From Dehalococcoidia bacterium (lineage in GTDB: Bacteria > Chloroflexota > Dehalococcoidia > GIF9 > AB-539-J10), in assembly GCA_003562475.1 (NCBI GenBank), contig PWUU01000042.1:1-61676 (forward strand): a stretch of 61,676 bases of DNA, read 5' to 3'. Positions 16,942 through 24,359 of the stretch are shown here, piece after piece. Position 1 is the stretch's first letter. Each line of letters begins with the position of its first letter. The position numbers were made by a program, and so were the translations under genes. The notes below the pieces were generated by a model that was not told the DNA's origin, did no database searches, and saw only the letters and a program-made list of their open reading frames with translations.

Positions 16942-17364
16942 TTGTTCCCCCGTGCTTGTCAGCTTACTATTGGGTTCGCTCCATCAGAGAAAGAGTGGGG
17001 CCTCCACATCTCATTCAATTTTTCCAACCTCTCCATACACAACTAGACCAGCGGATCTCTTCGCTCTTCATCGCGTCATAGTTCCCTCTCATTCGTACGA
17101 AAGTGATACCACCGGGTTGTGACAACTGTGTGTCACGGTGCCGGAAGCTACAGGGCAAGAATGGCGGCGAAACGCGGTGGATGTCGGCGTCGGGGCTGCG
17201 TGTGTACCAGGCCCTTTGTCTCTGTAGTTCCCGTCCCGCACCATGTACCACATCCTGATGACTCGAACTTTTCGCCCGGGGAAGCATCGACTTCAGGAGC
17301 CTCAACTGCCCCGGGGAGCCGGGGATTATGGTTAGTCTAAGCCTGCGCCCTCGATTGCGTCAAT

Positions 17365-17490
17365 AGGCCCCGGACGAAGGTCCGGCGCGGGGCCCGGGTG
17401 CTTGAGTGCGCCCGCGTTCCGCAGGGGTGGCCGGTTTCGAGTTGCGAGTACGCCCGCGTCCTGCGGGAGTGGCGAGTTGCGGCTCGATGC
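17365..17490. repeat. GC-rich hairpin and imperfect tandem repeat
   Basis: CCGGAC-GAAG-GTCCGG (17370-17385) is a perfect stem with a tetraloop. Directly after it come two imperfect copies of a unit beginning GCGCCCGCGT / ACGCCCGCGT (about 17407-17447 and 17448-17483), both ending in GAGTTGCG. The segment lies in the 684-base gap 16942-17625 between the restriction operon and the next gene; I see no coding region in the rest of the gap. Confidence 0.5.
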
Positions 17491-17598
17491 CCTTCGCGCA
17501 TTGTAAGCGAAGGCAGAGGCGAATACCCGGCACGCGATATTTGATTCGCCGTCGCGTTCACGAGCGCCGCGCCCTGCCGCCTCGGCTCCCCCTCCGAT

Positions 17599-17627
17599 TT
17601 GTCGGAACATCACTGACCCACTATAGT
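17599..17627 (+). promoter_or_regulatory. Candidate promoter
   Basis: TTGTCG (17599-17604) and TATAGT (17622-17627) are spaced by 17 bases. Transcription would start near 17634, inside the longest reading of the following gene, which argues that translation of that gene begins further downstream, after GGAAGGAGG at 17672-17680. Confidence 0.5.
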
Positions 17628-18354
17628 GTCTGATGAGGCCGGACAACGAAAGGGGAAGAGCCCTGACAATCGGAAGGAGGCAGGTAGAGACAACGTGGAC
17701 AGATTGATGGGATTCGCTTACGGCACTTCTCTGGAGTCGCTGTGCGACTACTACAAGAGCCTGGGCATTGCGGCGATGGTCTTGCCGAAGGATAGTCCGG
17801 AGGGCCTGGAAACTGGTCGGCTGAGACAGGACATGGGCTATATTGCGGTCCGGGGCCGGAACTTCGATCTCGTGACGATACGCTTCAGCGGTGCTGCCCG
17901 CGGAGGGAGTTCATCAAGCACGTCGGCCGGCGGCGTTCCCATCTCCTCGAAGCAGAAGCAGAAGCTTCCGGTCGAGTACCATCACATCGTGAAGACCGAC
18001 CCGTCCGCACATGAGGCAGCCTACAAGGCGAGACTCAAGAGCGTGAAGAAAGGTCTGTTCAAGAGGCAGGTGGTGGACCTGAGATGGGAGGGACAGCAGC
18101 TCGCATCCATGCTCAATGCCGACGCCGAGATGAACCGGCGCATCCTGGGCTTCATCACTCCAGACGATGGTTTCAGAGTGGACGCTGACCGGAAGAACAG
18201 GTGCATCAGGGTTGTGTTCTCCAGGCCCGTAGTGCTCAAGACGGAGATCGGCCTGTTGAAAGGCTTCAAGTTCGAGAGAGACTCTTCGATCCCCGATCAG
18301 GCGGTGAGTGTTGTCGATGAGATAGCCGGGCTTGTACGCCGCATTCCGTCATAA
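17626..18354 (+). CDS. Uncharacterised protein
   Basis: In its longest form this encodes 242 residues. The first 24 are charged and low in complexity and may not be translated: a promoter overlaps the GTG at 17626, and a strong GGAAGGAGG points to a GTG at 17695 or ATG at 17707. The rest has an N-terminal alpha/beta part, a Gly/Ser-rich linker (about residues 92-108) and a basic C-terminal domain with many Lys and Arg, ending in a helix. No catalytic motif or known family is recognised. The linker and basic domain would suit nucleic acid binding, but that is only a suggestion. Confidence 0.6.
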   Translation: MSDEAGQRKGKSPDNRKEAGRDNVDRLMGFAYGTSLESLCDYYKSLGIAAMVLPKDSPEGLETGRLRQDMGYIAVRGRNFDLVTIRFSGAARGGSSSSTSAGGVPISSKQKQKLPVEYHHIVKTDPSAHEAAYKARLKSVKKGLFKRQVVDLRWEGQQLASMLNADAEMNRRILGFITPDDGFRVDADRKNRCIRVVFSRPVVLKTEIGLLKGFKFERDSSIPDQAVSVVDEIAGLVRRIPS

Positions 18355-18358
18355 GCCC

Positions 18359-18800
18359 AACCCCCGGCCACCGGCGGGTCGGTGTGGGAACCGGCCCCTA
18401 CGACGGACCTCGGCACCACCCATCCGGCGGGTCGATGTGGGAATCGACCCCTACGACGGACCACCCTACGCCACCCCATCCGGCGGGCCGGTGTGGGAAC
18501 CCACACCGACCACCACGCGGACCAACGGGCGGGCGGGATGTATCCGGCCCCTGCGTATATCCCTGGCCCCCACCCGGCGGGTCGGTGTGGGAACCGACCC
18601 CTACGACGGACCTCGGCACCACCCATCCGGCGGGTCGGTGTGGGAACCGGCGCCGACCACCACACGAACCAACGGGCGGGCGGGATGTATCCCGCCCCTA
18701 CGTATATTCCTGGCCCCCATCCAGCGGGCCGGATGTATCCGGCCCCTGCGTATATTCCTGGCCCCCATCCGGCGATCCGGTGTGGGAACTGGCGCCAGCC
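18359..18800. repeat. Array of palindromic hairpin repeats
   Basis: A mosaic of short hairpins linked by CCCCTACG- and CATCCGGC-type spacers. Perfect stems occur at 18430-18449 (GGTCGAT...ATCGACC), 18580-18599 (GGTCGGT...ACCGACC), 18678-18697 (arms GGGCGGGAT) and 18727-18744 (arms GGCCGGAT). Two sentence-like blocks, one with the GTGGGA loop and one with GT loops, alternate and recur. The design matches the GTAGGGG-type hairpin repeats scattered in several bacterial phyla including Chloroflexota. Reading frames through it are artefacts of the repeats. Confidence 0.75.
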
Positions 18801-18977
18801 ACCAGGATCGTCGGGGCGTCTTGATAACGTCAGCAGTGATTCTGATAGAATAGCGGCGCACGCAGGGCTGTACGACCACGGAAGCCAGCGCGAGAGCACC
18901 GATCACAGCGGTGCCGGCCATTGCCTGCGTGGCAACGCGTTTCGCAAGAATCGGGATGTGCAGCCAGGAGTGCAGAC

Positions 18978-19054
18978 GCGCCTATAGCTCAGCGGACAAG
19001 AGCACCGGTCTTCGGAACCGGGTGTCGTGGGTTCGAATCCCTCTAGGCGCGCCA
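18978..19054 (+). tRNA. tRNA-Arg (anticodon TCG)
   Basis: A full cloverleaf: acceptor GCGCCTA pairs with TAGGCGC, the D arm has GCTC/GAGC, the anticodon stem CCGGT/ACCGG encloses loop CTTCGGA with anticodon TCG (reads CGA, Arg), and the T arm has the GTTCGAATCC loop. Discriminator G is at 19051 and CCA is encoded at 19052-19054. Confidence 0.95.
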
Positions 19055-19086
19055 GTCGTATCCACATGCCTGCAGGAGGCCAACAG

Positions 19087-20184
19087 GTGCAACCGGGACG
19101 ACTCCTGAAGCAACATGCTCGGCATAGACATCCCGCCAGTGTTGGCGCCATTCCCTGCCTTGTGCTCATCTGCGTGCTCATCACAGTCCTGGCCGGCTGC
19201 ACCTATCCGGCTCCCGAGCCCACCCCACCCGATATACCGGAACCTCCCGCGACCGCACCCGCTGCGAGCGCATTCGCCGGCACCGAGTACATCGAGAGAA
19301 CCTTCGAGTGGACGTACTGGCGCTTTGATGACATCACCTGGGAATGGTCGGTGCGCATCCCCACATCTCTATACGAAGACTACAGCTCCCGGCCCCGCCC
19401 GCAAACCGCCGACTACACGCTGTACGCGAAAGACGATGGCGACAGGGAGATAATCGAGGATCTGGCCAATACGCTCCTCTCCTACGCGGAGAGCCTGGAC
19501 CTCGACGAGTACGAGACGCTCCACTTCATCGCCACGTTCGTGCAGCAGCTTGAGTACGCGTTCGATATCGACACAAAGGGGCTCGACGACTACGGCCGGT
19601 ATCCGGTCGAGACCCTGGTCGACCAGCATGGCGACTGCGAGGACGCCTCCATCCTCCTGGGCAAGGTGCTGCTTGCGCTCGGCTACGATGTCGTCATGGT
19701 CCTGCTTCCGCACCACATGGCACTCGGCATCCGGGAGAGCGACAAGTTCGCGGGAACCTACTACAAGCACAATGGCGTCAAGTACTTCTACCTTGAAAGT
19801 ACAGGGACGGCAGGGCGAATCGGCATGGTGCCGGATGAGTACGCGGGACAGGCTGCCTATATCTACGACTTCTCCCCGCGCCCGATTATCACGCACGACT
19901 GGACGGGACAACGAGGCATAGACGCCTACGACATAGAGGTGACCATCGAGAACCATGGTACGGTCGCGCTGGATGAGTGCTCCGTACTTGTCGGATTCGA
20001 GGCTGGCGTGGGCCAGCTCTGGCACGCCACAGAGAGCGAGCCGTTTCCCCTGCATCCCGGGCAGCGCGTGGAGGTCACCCTTTCACTTCCAATACCGCAT
20101 ACCAGGGAGACGCGACTGCTCGTCTACGTGGTACATGACGGCAAGTCCATAGACGCGAGCCGATCACAGTGGTTCACCGAGTAG
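19087..20184 (+). CDS. Transglutaminase-like lipoprotein
   Basis: A 365-residue exported lipoprotein: signal peptide with lipobox LAGC (Cys38), a Pro-rich linker, then a transglutaminase-like domain with VDQHGDCEDASILLG (catalytic Cys184) and LLPHHMALGI (His209/210) in the usual order, and a beta-sandwich C-terminal domain from about residue 285 (VTIENHGTVALDECSV) that resembles CARDB/adhesion-type modules. The GTG at 19087 is chosen because AGGAGG lies seven bases upstream; longer readings would overlap the tRNA. The transglutaminase-like Cys peptidase fold suggests peptide hydrolysis or cross-linking at the cell surface. Substrate unknown. Confidence 0.8.
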   Translation: MQPGRLLKQHARHRHPASVGAIPCLVLICVLITVLAGCTYPAPEPTPPDIPEPPATAPAASAFAGTEYIERTFEWTYWRFDDITWEWSVRIPTSLYEDYSSRPRPQTADYTLYAKDDGDREIIEDLANTLLSYAESLDLDEYETLHFIATFVQQLEYAFDIDTKGLDDYGRYPVETLVDQHGDCEDASILLGKVLLALGYDVVMVLLPHHMALGIRESDKFAGTYYKHNGVKYFYLESTGTAGRIGMVPDEYAGQAAYIYDFSPRPIITHDWTGQRGIDAYDIEVTIENHGTVALDECSVLVGFEAGVGQLWHATESEPFPLHPGQRVEVTLSLPIPHTRETRLLVYVVHDGKSIDASRSQWFTE

Positions 20185-20202
20185 TGCGCCTGGAGCGCCG
20201 CC

Positions 20203-20832
20203 CTAGAAATCGCTCAGCCGGCCGCAGCCTGTGCCTGAAAGGTGCGCGGTGTCGTTGTGCCTCACCATGATCCGTCGCCGGGGCGAGCACTCGAACTCGG
20301 TCAGGCCCGCAAGGTCCATCCTGATATCCCAGAAGTGCGACGTGTCGAGGCCCAGGAGCGCGCAGATAGCGACCTTGTGAACCACGCGATGCGAAACCAG
20401 GGCCACCACACCCTCGCCACCGCATATCCGGTCCAGCACCCGTGACACCCTTGCCAGCACATCGTCGAGCGCTTCGCCCCCCGGCAGACGCACCAGGTGC
20501 GGAGTGGCAAGCCAGGTGCGCCGCAGCTCGGGATATCTTACCTTCACCTCTTCATCGGTCAGGCCTTCCCATTCCCCGCAGTGGAGATCGGTCAGGTCAG
20601 GTTCGACCACCGACTGCACCCCCACGTGCCGCGCAATTGCATCAGCGGTCTCAGTCGCACGCCCGAGCGGGCTGGTGTAGATAGCCGTCAATCCCTCGGA
20701 CGAAAGCCTTCGGCCAAGACACGCGGCCTGGACTCGGCCCGTAGCGCTGAGCGGCACATTGGAGCGCCCGCGATAGATGGCATCGGCATTCCACGACGTC
20801 TCGCCATGCCTTACCAGAAACAATCGCACCAT
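20203..20832 (-). CDS. Histidine phosphatase family protein
   Basis: A 209-residue phosphoglycerate-mutase-like phosphatase: LVRHGETSWN with nucleophile His9, SPLGRATETA with the phosphate-binding Arg, CGEWEG, and VVALVSHRVVHK with the second catalytic His. Length and GEWEG fit the CobC / broad-specificity phosphatase branch rather than glycolytic mutase. CobC acts on alpha-ribazole phosphate in cobalamin assembly, which would match the cobalamin uptake operon a few kilobases away, but the motifs cannot separate CobC from generic family members. It converges with the lipoprotein gene, with 18 bases between the stops. Confidence 0.85.
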   Translation of the reverse strand: MVRLFLVRHGETSWNADAIYRGRSNVPLSATGRVQAACLGRRLSSEGLTAIYTSPLGRATETADAIARHVGVQSVVEPDLTDLHCGEWEGLTDEEVKVRYPELRRTWLATPHLVRLPGGEALDDVLARVSRVLDRICGGEGVVALVSHRVVHKVAICALLGLDTSHFWDIRMDLAGLTEFECSPRRRIMVRHNDTAHLSGTGCGRLSDF

Positions 20833-20929
20833 GGATACCTCTACGAAACAGCACTGCGGACATGAAGACCGACGGCTTTCTATCCGCCGCCGAAGCGCTG
20901 TGATCGGTAATCAGTCCGGCTGCCGCCAT

Positions 20930-22654
20930 TCAGTCGACCGCTTCACGCCTCCACGACGCCGCGCGCGTCAGCAACTCCTGGGCGCCGGCGACAGACGTCT
21001 CCCCCAGGCTTCCCAGCATGGCCGACAGCTCGCCCTCGCGTGCCTCCCCCTCGAGAGGCGCGAGCTCGACGAACGTACGGTCTCCGGAGACCAGCTTGCG
21101 GACACTGTAGTGGCTGTCGCCATACGCCGCCACCTGGGGAAGATGCGTGATGCAGATGACCTGGTGCTGCCGGCCGAGCAGCGCCAGTTTTCTGCCGATG
21201 ACCTCGCCGCTGCGGCCTCCCACCCCGATGTCGATCTCGTCGAATACCAGCGTCGGCGCCGCGCCGCCACGCGCCAGTGCGCATCTCAGGGCGAGCATGA
21301 GACGCGATACCTCACCCGTGGACGCTGTTCTCGACAGCGGCATGAAGGGCTCTCCGGGATTGGGCCGGATAAGGAACTCGATGTCGTCGATCCCATCACC
21401 GGTGAATCCACAGGCAGCACCATCCGACAGTGTGAGGTCATCGTCGCCTTCGACAGTTGCAAACGACACCATGAACCCCGTACCCTCCATACTGACATCG
21501 GCCAGCTCGCGCTCCACCACGGTCGACAACGATGCAGCGGCCTCGCGGCGCACTCCCGAGAGCCGCTCTCCAAGCGCTGCCAGTTCCTCCCGCAGTCCGG
21601 CCTCCTCGTGCTCGAGCTGCTCCCGGTTCTCATCGCTCAGGTCAAGGGCCGCCAGCTCTCTCCCGGCCTCTTCCGCATGGGCAAGCACAGCCTCGATTGT
21701 CGACCCGTACTTCTTCTTCAGCGTACGGATCACGTCGAGACGGGCACGCACCTGTTCATGCCGGTCGGGATCATACTCGAGAGAGTCGCGATACGAGGCG
21801 AGCTCGCGTCCCGCATCTTCCACCTGGTACAGTGCCGTCTCCACCGTATGCGCCACATCGGCGAGGCGCCTGTCGAGATGAGCCGCCTCCTGCAACCGCC
21901 GCAGGCCTTCGCCTATCCTGTCGGAACCCGACGGAGCCCCATGCTCCCCGCCGTATATCTGCTCAACCGCCATGGCGACGGCGCTTCGCAGGTGCTCCAT
22001 GTTGGAGAGCAGCCTGCTCTCATCTTCGAGGACCATGTCTTCGCCCGGCGCCAGCGCGGCCGCGCGTATCTCCTCCACCTCGAACGAGAGGAGGTCGCGC
22101 CTGCGGGCAAGCTGCCGGTCACCGGCAGCCAGGTTCTCAAGCTTCTTCCGCACCTCGCGCAGCCTGCCGGCCATCGCGGCAAACTCGTTGCGCACCCCCG
22201 CGGATCCACCATACGCATCCAGGAGAACCAGTTGCTCCTTCACATCCAGCAGGGAGAACTGCTGATTGGGTCCGTGGAGGTCAAATCCGCGCGCTGCCAG
22301 GTCTCTGAGCGTCCTAACGGGAACGGCGCGGCCGTTCACAGAGGCCCCACCGCGTCCGGACCGCTCCACATCCCGTCTCAGCGTCACCGTGGTAACATCA
22401 GCATCGAGGTCCGGCGCGGCATCCGGCGACCGTTCCGATGGAGGAAGCGCCACCTCTGCCTCGACGACCGCCACGCCCGCTCCGGACCGCACCACCTCCT
22501 GTCCGACACGCCGGCCCTGCAGCACATCGAGGGCTTCGAGGACCAGCGATTTGCCGGCGCCCGTCTCTCCGGTGAGGACGTTGAGACCGTGGGAGGGACG
22601 CCACTCGAGGTTCTCGATGATGCCGAAATCGCGAATCGTCAGTCTTCTCAGCAA
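20930..22654 (-). CDS. recN: DNA repair protein RecN
   Basis: A 574-residue SMC-like ATPase of double-strand-break repair. Walker A GETGAGKS is at 29-36, a long coiled coil fills residues about 155-370, the ABC signature is in the TGEVSRLMLAL region, Walker B VFDEID ends near residue 474, and the D-loop GVGG and H-loop ICITHLPQ follow. Length matches the family. The start is TTG at 22654 with AGGAG upstream. A consensus-like promoter with a 7-bp inverted repeat lies about 40 bases upstream, which suggests damage-responsive control as seen for recN elsewhere. Confidence 0.95.
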   Translation of the reverse strand: MLRRLTIRDFGIIENLEWRPSHGLNVLTGETGAGKSLVLEALDVLQGRRVGQEVVRSGAGVAVVEAEVALPPSERSPDAAPDLDADVTTVTLRRDVERSGRGGASVNGRAVPVRTLRDLAARGFDLHGPNQQFSLLDVKEQLVLLDAYGGSAGVRNEFAAMAGRLREVRKKLENLAAGDRQLARRRDLLSFEVEEIRAAALAPGEDMVLEDESRLLSNMEHLRSAVAMAVEQIYGGEHGAPSGSDRIGEGLRRLQEAAHLDRRLADVAHTVETALYQVEDAGRELASYRDSLEYDPDRHEQVRARLDVIRTLKKKYGSTIEAVLAHAEEAGRELAALDLSDENREQLEHEEAGLREELAALGERLSGVRREAAASLSTVVERELADVSMEGTGFMVSFATVEGDDDLTLSDGAACGFTGDGIDDIEFLIRPNPGEPFMPLSRTASTGEVSRLMLALRCALARGGAAPTLVFDEIDIGVGGRSGEVIGRKLALLGRQHQVICITHLPQVAAYGDSHYSVRKLVSGDRTFVELAPLEGEAREGELSAMLGSLGETSVAGAQELLTRAASWRREAVD

Positions 22655-22684
22655 GCCGACACAGCTCCTGCGCGCGCCCGGGCC

Positions 22685-22721
22685 GTCGGAATAAGATAGC
22701 CTTCCGACGAGGGAACGTCAA
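22685..22721 (-). promoter_or_regulatory. recN promoter with inverted repeat
   Basis: On the minus strand TTGACG (22721-22716) and TATCTT (22698-22693) are 17 bases apart. The arms GTCGGAA (22685-22691) and TTCCGAC (22702-22708) form an inverted repeat around the -10 hexamer, a good place for a repressor such as LexA. Whether this is the local LexA site is not known. Confidence 0.6.
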
Positions 22722-22766
22722 CCGTTTTCCTGTTCCCCCCACCTGAGCTAAACTACGAGGGCATCA

Positions 22767-22994
22767 ATGCCTTCTTCCGATCTGGGCAAGGTACTCATCG
22801 CCATCGGCATCGTGATACTGGTTGCCGGCCTGCTGCTCACGCTATGGCCGCGTCTTCCTTTTCCGGGCCGCCTGCCGGGCGACCTCTCTTTCCACCGGGA
22901 TGGTGTGCACATATTCATTCCGCTGGCAACGATGATCGTGGTGAGTATCGTGCTCACGATTGTGATCAACGTGGTCCTTCGCCTGTTCAGATGA
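22767..22994 (+). CDS. DUF2905 family membrane protein
   Basis: A 75-residue protein with two membrane helices (about 8-27 and 51-72) and the signature GRLPGDLSF between them, followed by a short amphipathic stretch before the second helix, as in DUF2905 proteins. The family is widespread next to DNA-repair and tRNA-modification genes in clostridia and Chloroflexota, but its function is unknown. It is transcribed divergently from recN across a 112-base gap. A hairpin at 23037-23062 may end its transcript. Confidence 0.85.
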   Translation: MPSSDLGKVLIAIGIVILVAGLLLTLWPRLPFPGRLPGDLSFHRDGVHIFIPLATMIVVSIVLTIVINVVLRLFR

Positions 22995-23036
22995 GTCCGC
23001 TTTGTGGCAGGACACACGCTCGGAGGACAGAAGAAG

Positions 23037-23062
23037 AGGGCGCCGGTGAAAACCAGCGCCCT
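23037..23062. terminator. Hairpin after the DUF2905 gene
   Basis: AGGGCGC (23037-23043) pairs with GCGCCCT (23056-23062) around a 12-base loop. No T-run follows, so it is a weak or bidirectional terminator at best. The remaining 23063-23585 between the convergent genes contains GC-rich partial palindromes (for example GGAAGGAGTCCCTTCC on the minus strand) but no gene and no RNA family I can name. Confidence 0.5.
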
Positions 23063-23585
23063 CAACAACTCCCTATTTACCCCTACTCTTCCCGTTCAGA
23101 TCTGCTGAACCCCCAGTGCTCCACTATATGAGCCCGTTTCTATACGAAGAGCTCGGGGTTTCGGTGTGCTCTCCGCCGTATACCACCCGACTACTTCCTG
23201 CCCCCTGTCAGCGGAGAGCGGCTTACAGGAAATAGCCATTGGCATAACAAAGCCTGTCCTTTCGTCATGCCTCCCTCCTGCAGGAAGGGACTCCTTCCAT
23301 CGGATGGGTTGGTTCCCCTCCGCAGAATGATAGTACCACGGACCTTTTGATGCGTCAAAGCAGATTCGGGCCGCGTGCACGGCATTCGATACTCTATACC
23401 CATCAGGCTTGCGATTCCACGGCCCCGCGATCCCTGAAGAACATGACAACCATCACCTTCGGCCCATGGCCGGCTGTCCCGATCGCGAGTCCAAAGGCAG
23501 CAGTACACCTGTCCTTGCCGTCGCCTGTGTACACCTGAGTCGTACCGCGTCTCATCGTTGCCCTGCAGCATCGCGTCATCCCGCG

Positions 23586-24359
23586 TCACTGCCATGAACG
23601 GCTGCTCCCGGCCGGCGCAGCGTCCGGTGCGGCATCTTCGGCTTTGCCGGCGCCCTTGCCCTCGTCATCCTGTTGGCGCACCCAGCGAAAACGCCCCCGA
23701 TACCTCTCAAGGATCCGGATCGTCTTCATACCGAGCAGTCCGAGAAACAGCGCGTTCCCTGCTGCGTGCAGCAGGTCGAAGGACAGGCCGGCAATCCAGG
23801 TCACCATGAACGTCCGAAGTGTGAGCGGATAGACGAACGCAATCCAGGTCCACACGTTCATTATGATGCCGAACAGGATGCCCCACACGATCCCGGCGGC
23901 AATCAGCCACCGTGCCCTGAGGGTAAGGCGACGGAGCACAACGGCGGAGGCGCCGGCAAGACCCCAGGCGAAAACCTGGAAGAGGGTCCAGGGTCCATGC
24001 CCCAGGAAGAAATTGGAGACGATAGCAGTCAGCGCTCCCACCGCGAAACCTGCAACAGGGCCGAACACATAGCCGGAGCAGAGCACCAAGTAGGTGCTCG
24101 GCTGCAGGTTGGGCGCGGCAGCGAAAGGTACGCGGAACAGCGCCGACAGCGTTCCGAGCAGCGCGACAACGACAAGCACCCTCGCCTGCATGCCGGACGT
24201 CTCGAAGCGCGCCGCAAACGCGAGGACGGTGCCGAGCGCCACGCCGACCACTACGAAGGCCCACGGGGTCGTACCGGCCGGCGCCTCACGCACCTGTACG
24301 GTTACCATTAAGGCGAGCATCACGGCCAGGCCGGCGGGCAGGAGCAGCCTGCGGCTCAC
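23586..24359 (-). CDS. ECF transporter substrate-binding S component
   Basis: A 257-residue integral membrane protein with about seven helices and a polar, Ala/Asp-rich C-terminal tail. It carries the features of ECF S components: Gly/Ala-rich helices and an aromatic-rich segment (NFFLGHGPWTLFQVFAWG) in the substrate region. It is the last gene of the operon and its GTG overlaps the ATPase stop by four bases. Substrate cannot be read from motifs; the two transcobalamin-like exported proteins in the same operon point to cobalamin or a related corrinoid. The S component binds the vitamin and topples in the membrane to deliver it. Confidence 0.8.
   Translation of the reverse strand: MSRRLLLPAGLAVMLALMVTVQVREAPAGTTPWAFVVVGVALGTVLAFAARFETSGMQARVLVVVALLGTLSALFRVPFAAAPNLQPSTYLVLCSGYVFGPVAGFAVGALTAIVSNFFLGHGPWTLFQVFAWGLAGASAVVLRRLTLRARWLIAAGIVWGILFGIIMNVWTWIAFVYPLTLRTFMVTWIAGLSFDLLHAAGNALFLGLLGMKTIRILERYRGRFRWVRQQDDEGKGAGKAEDAAPDAAPAGSSRSWQ

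Noticed and set aside
17119-17340. 73-residue frame upstream of the 242-residue gene
   Set aside because: Cys/Arg-rich composition typical of a GC-rich noncoding frame; no ribosome site.
18332-18987. Long Pro/Arg-rich reading frames on both strands over the repeat array
   Set aside because: They are by-products of the repeated GC-rich hairpins; several frames are open at once and none has a ribosome site or recognisable protein.
18978-19054. tRNA-Arg as integration site of the left accessory region
   Set aside because: Elements usually insert at the tRNA 3' end, but the accessory genes lie on the 5' side; no integrase and no repeated tRNA 3' end were seen.
19027-19086. Longer N-terminus of the transglutaminase-like lipoprotein reaching into the tRNA
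   Set aside because: It would translate tRNA sequence; the GTG at 19087 with AGGAGG at ideal spacing gives a proper lipoprotein signal.
20777-22699. Long open frame on the plus strand opposite recN
   Set aside because: It mirrors the codon usage of recN, is rich in His/Arg/Gln and has no homology; recN on the minus strand is certain.
23100-23345. ydaO-type (cyclic di-AMP) riboswitch on the minus strand
   Set aside because: Only a GGGGAACCA-like fragment agrees; the rest of the core is missing and there is no gene to control.
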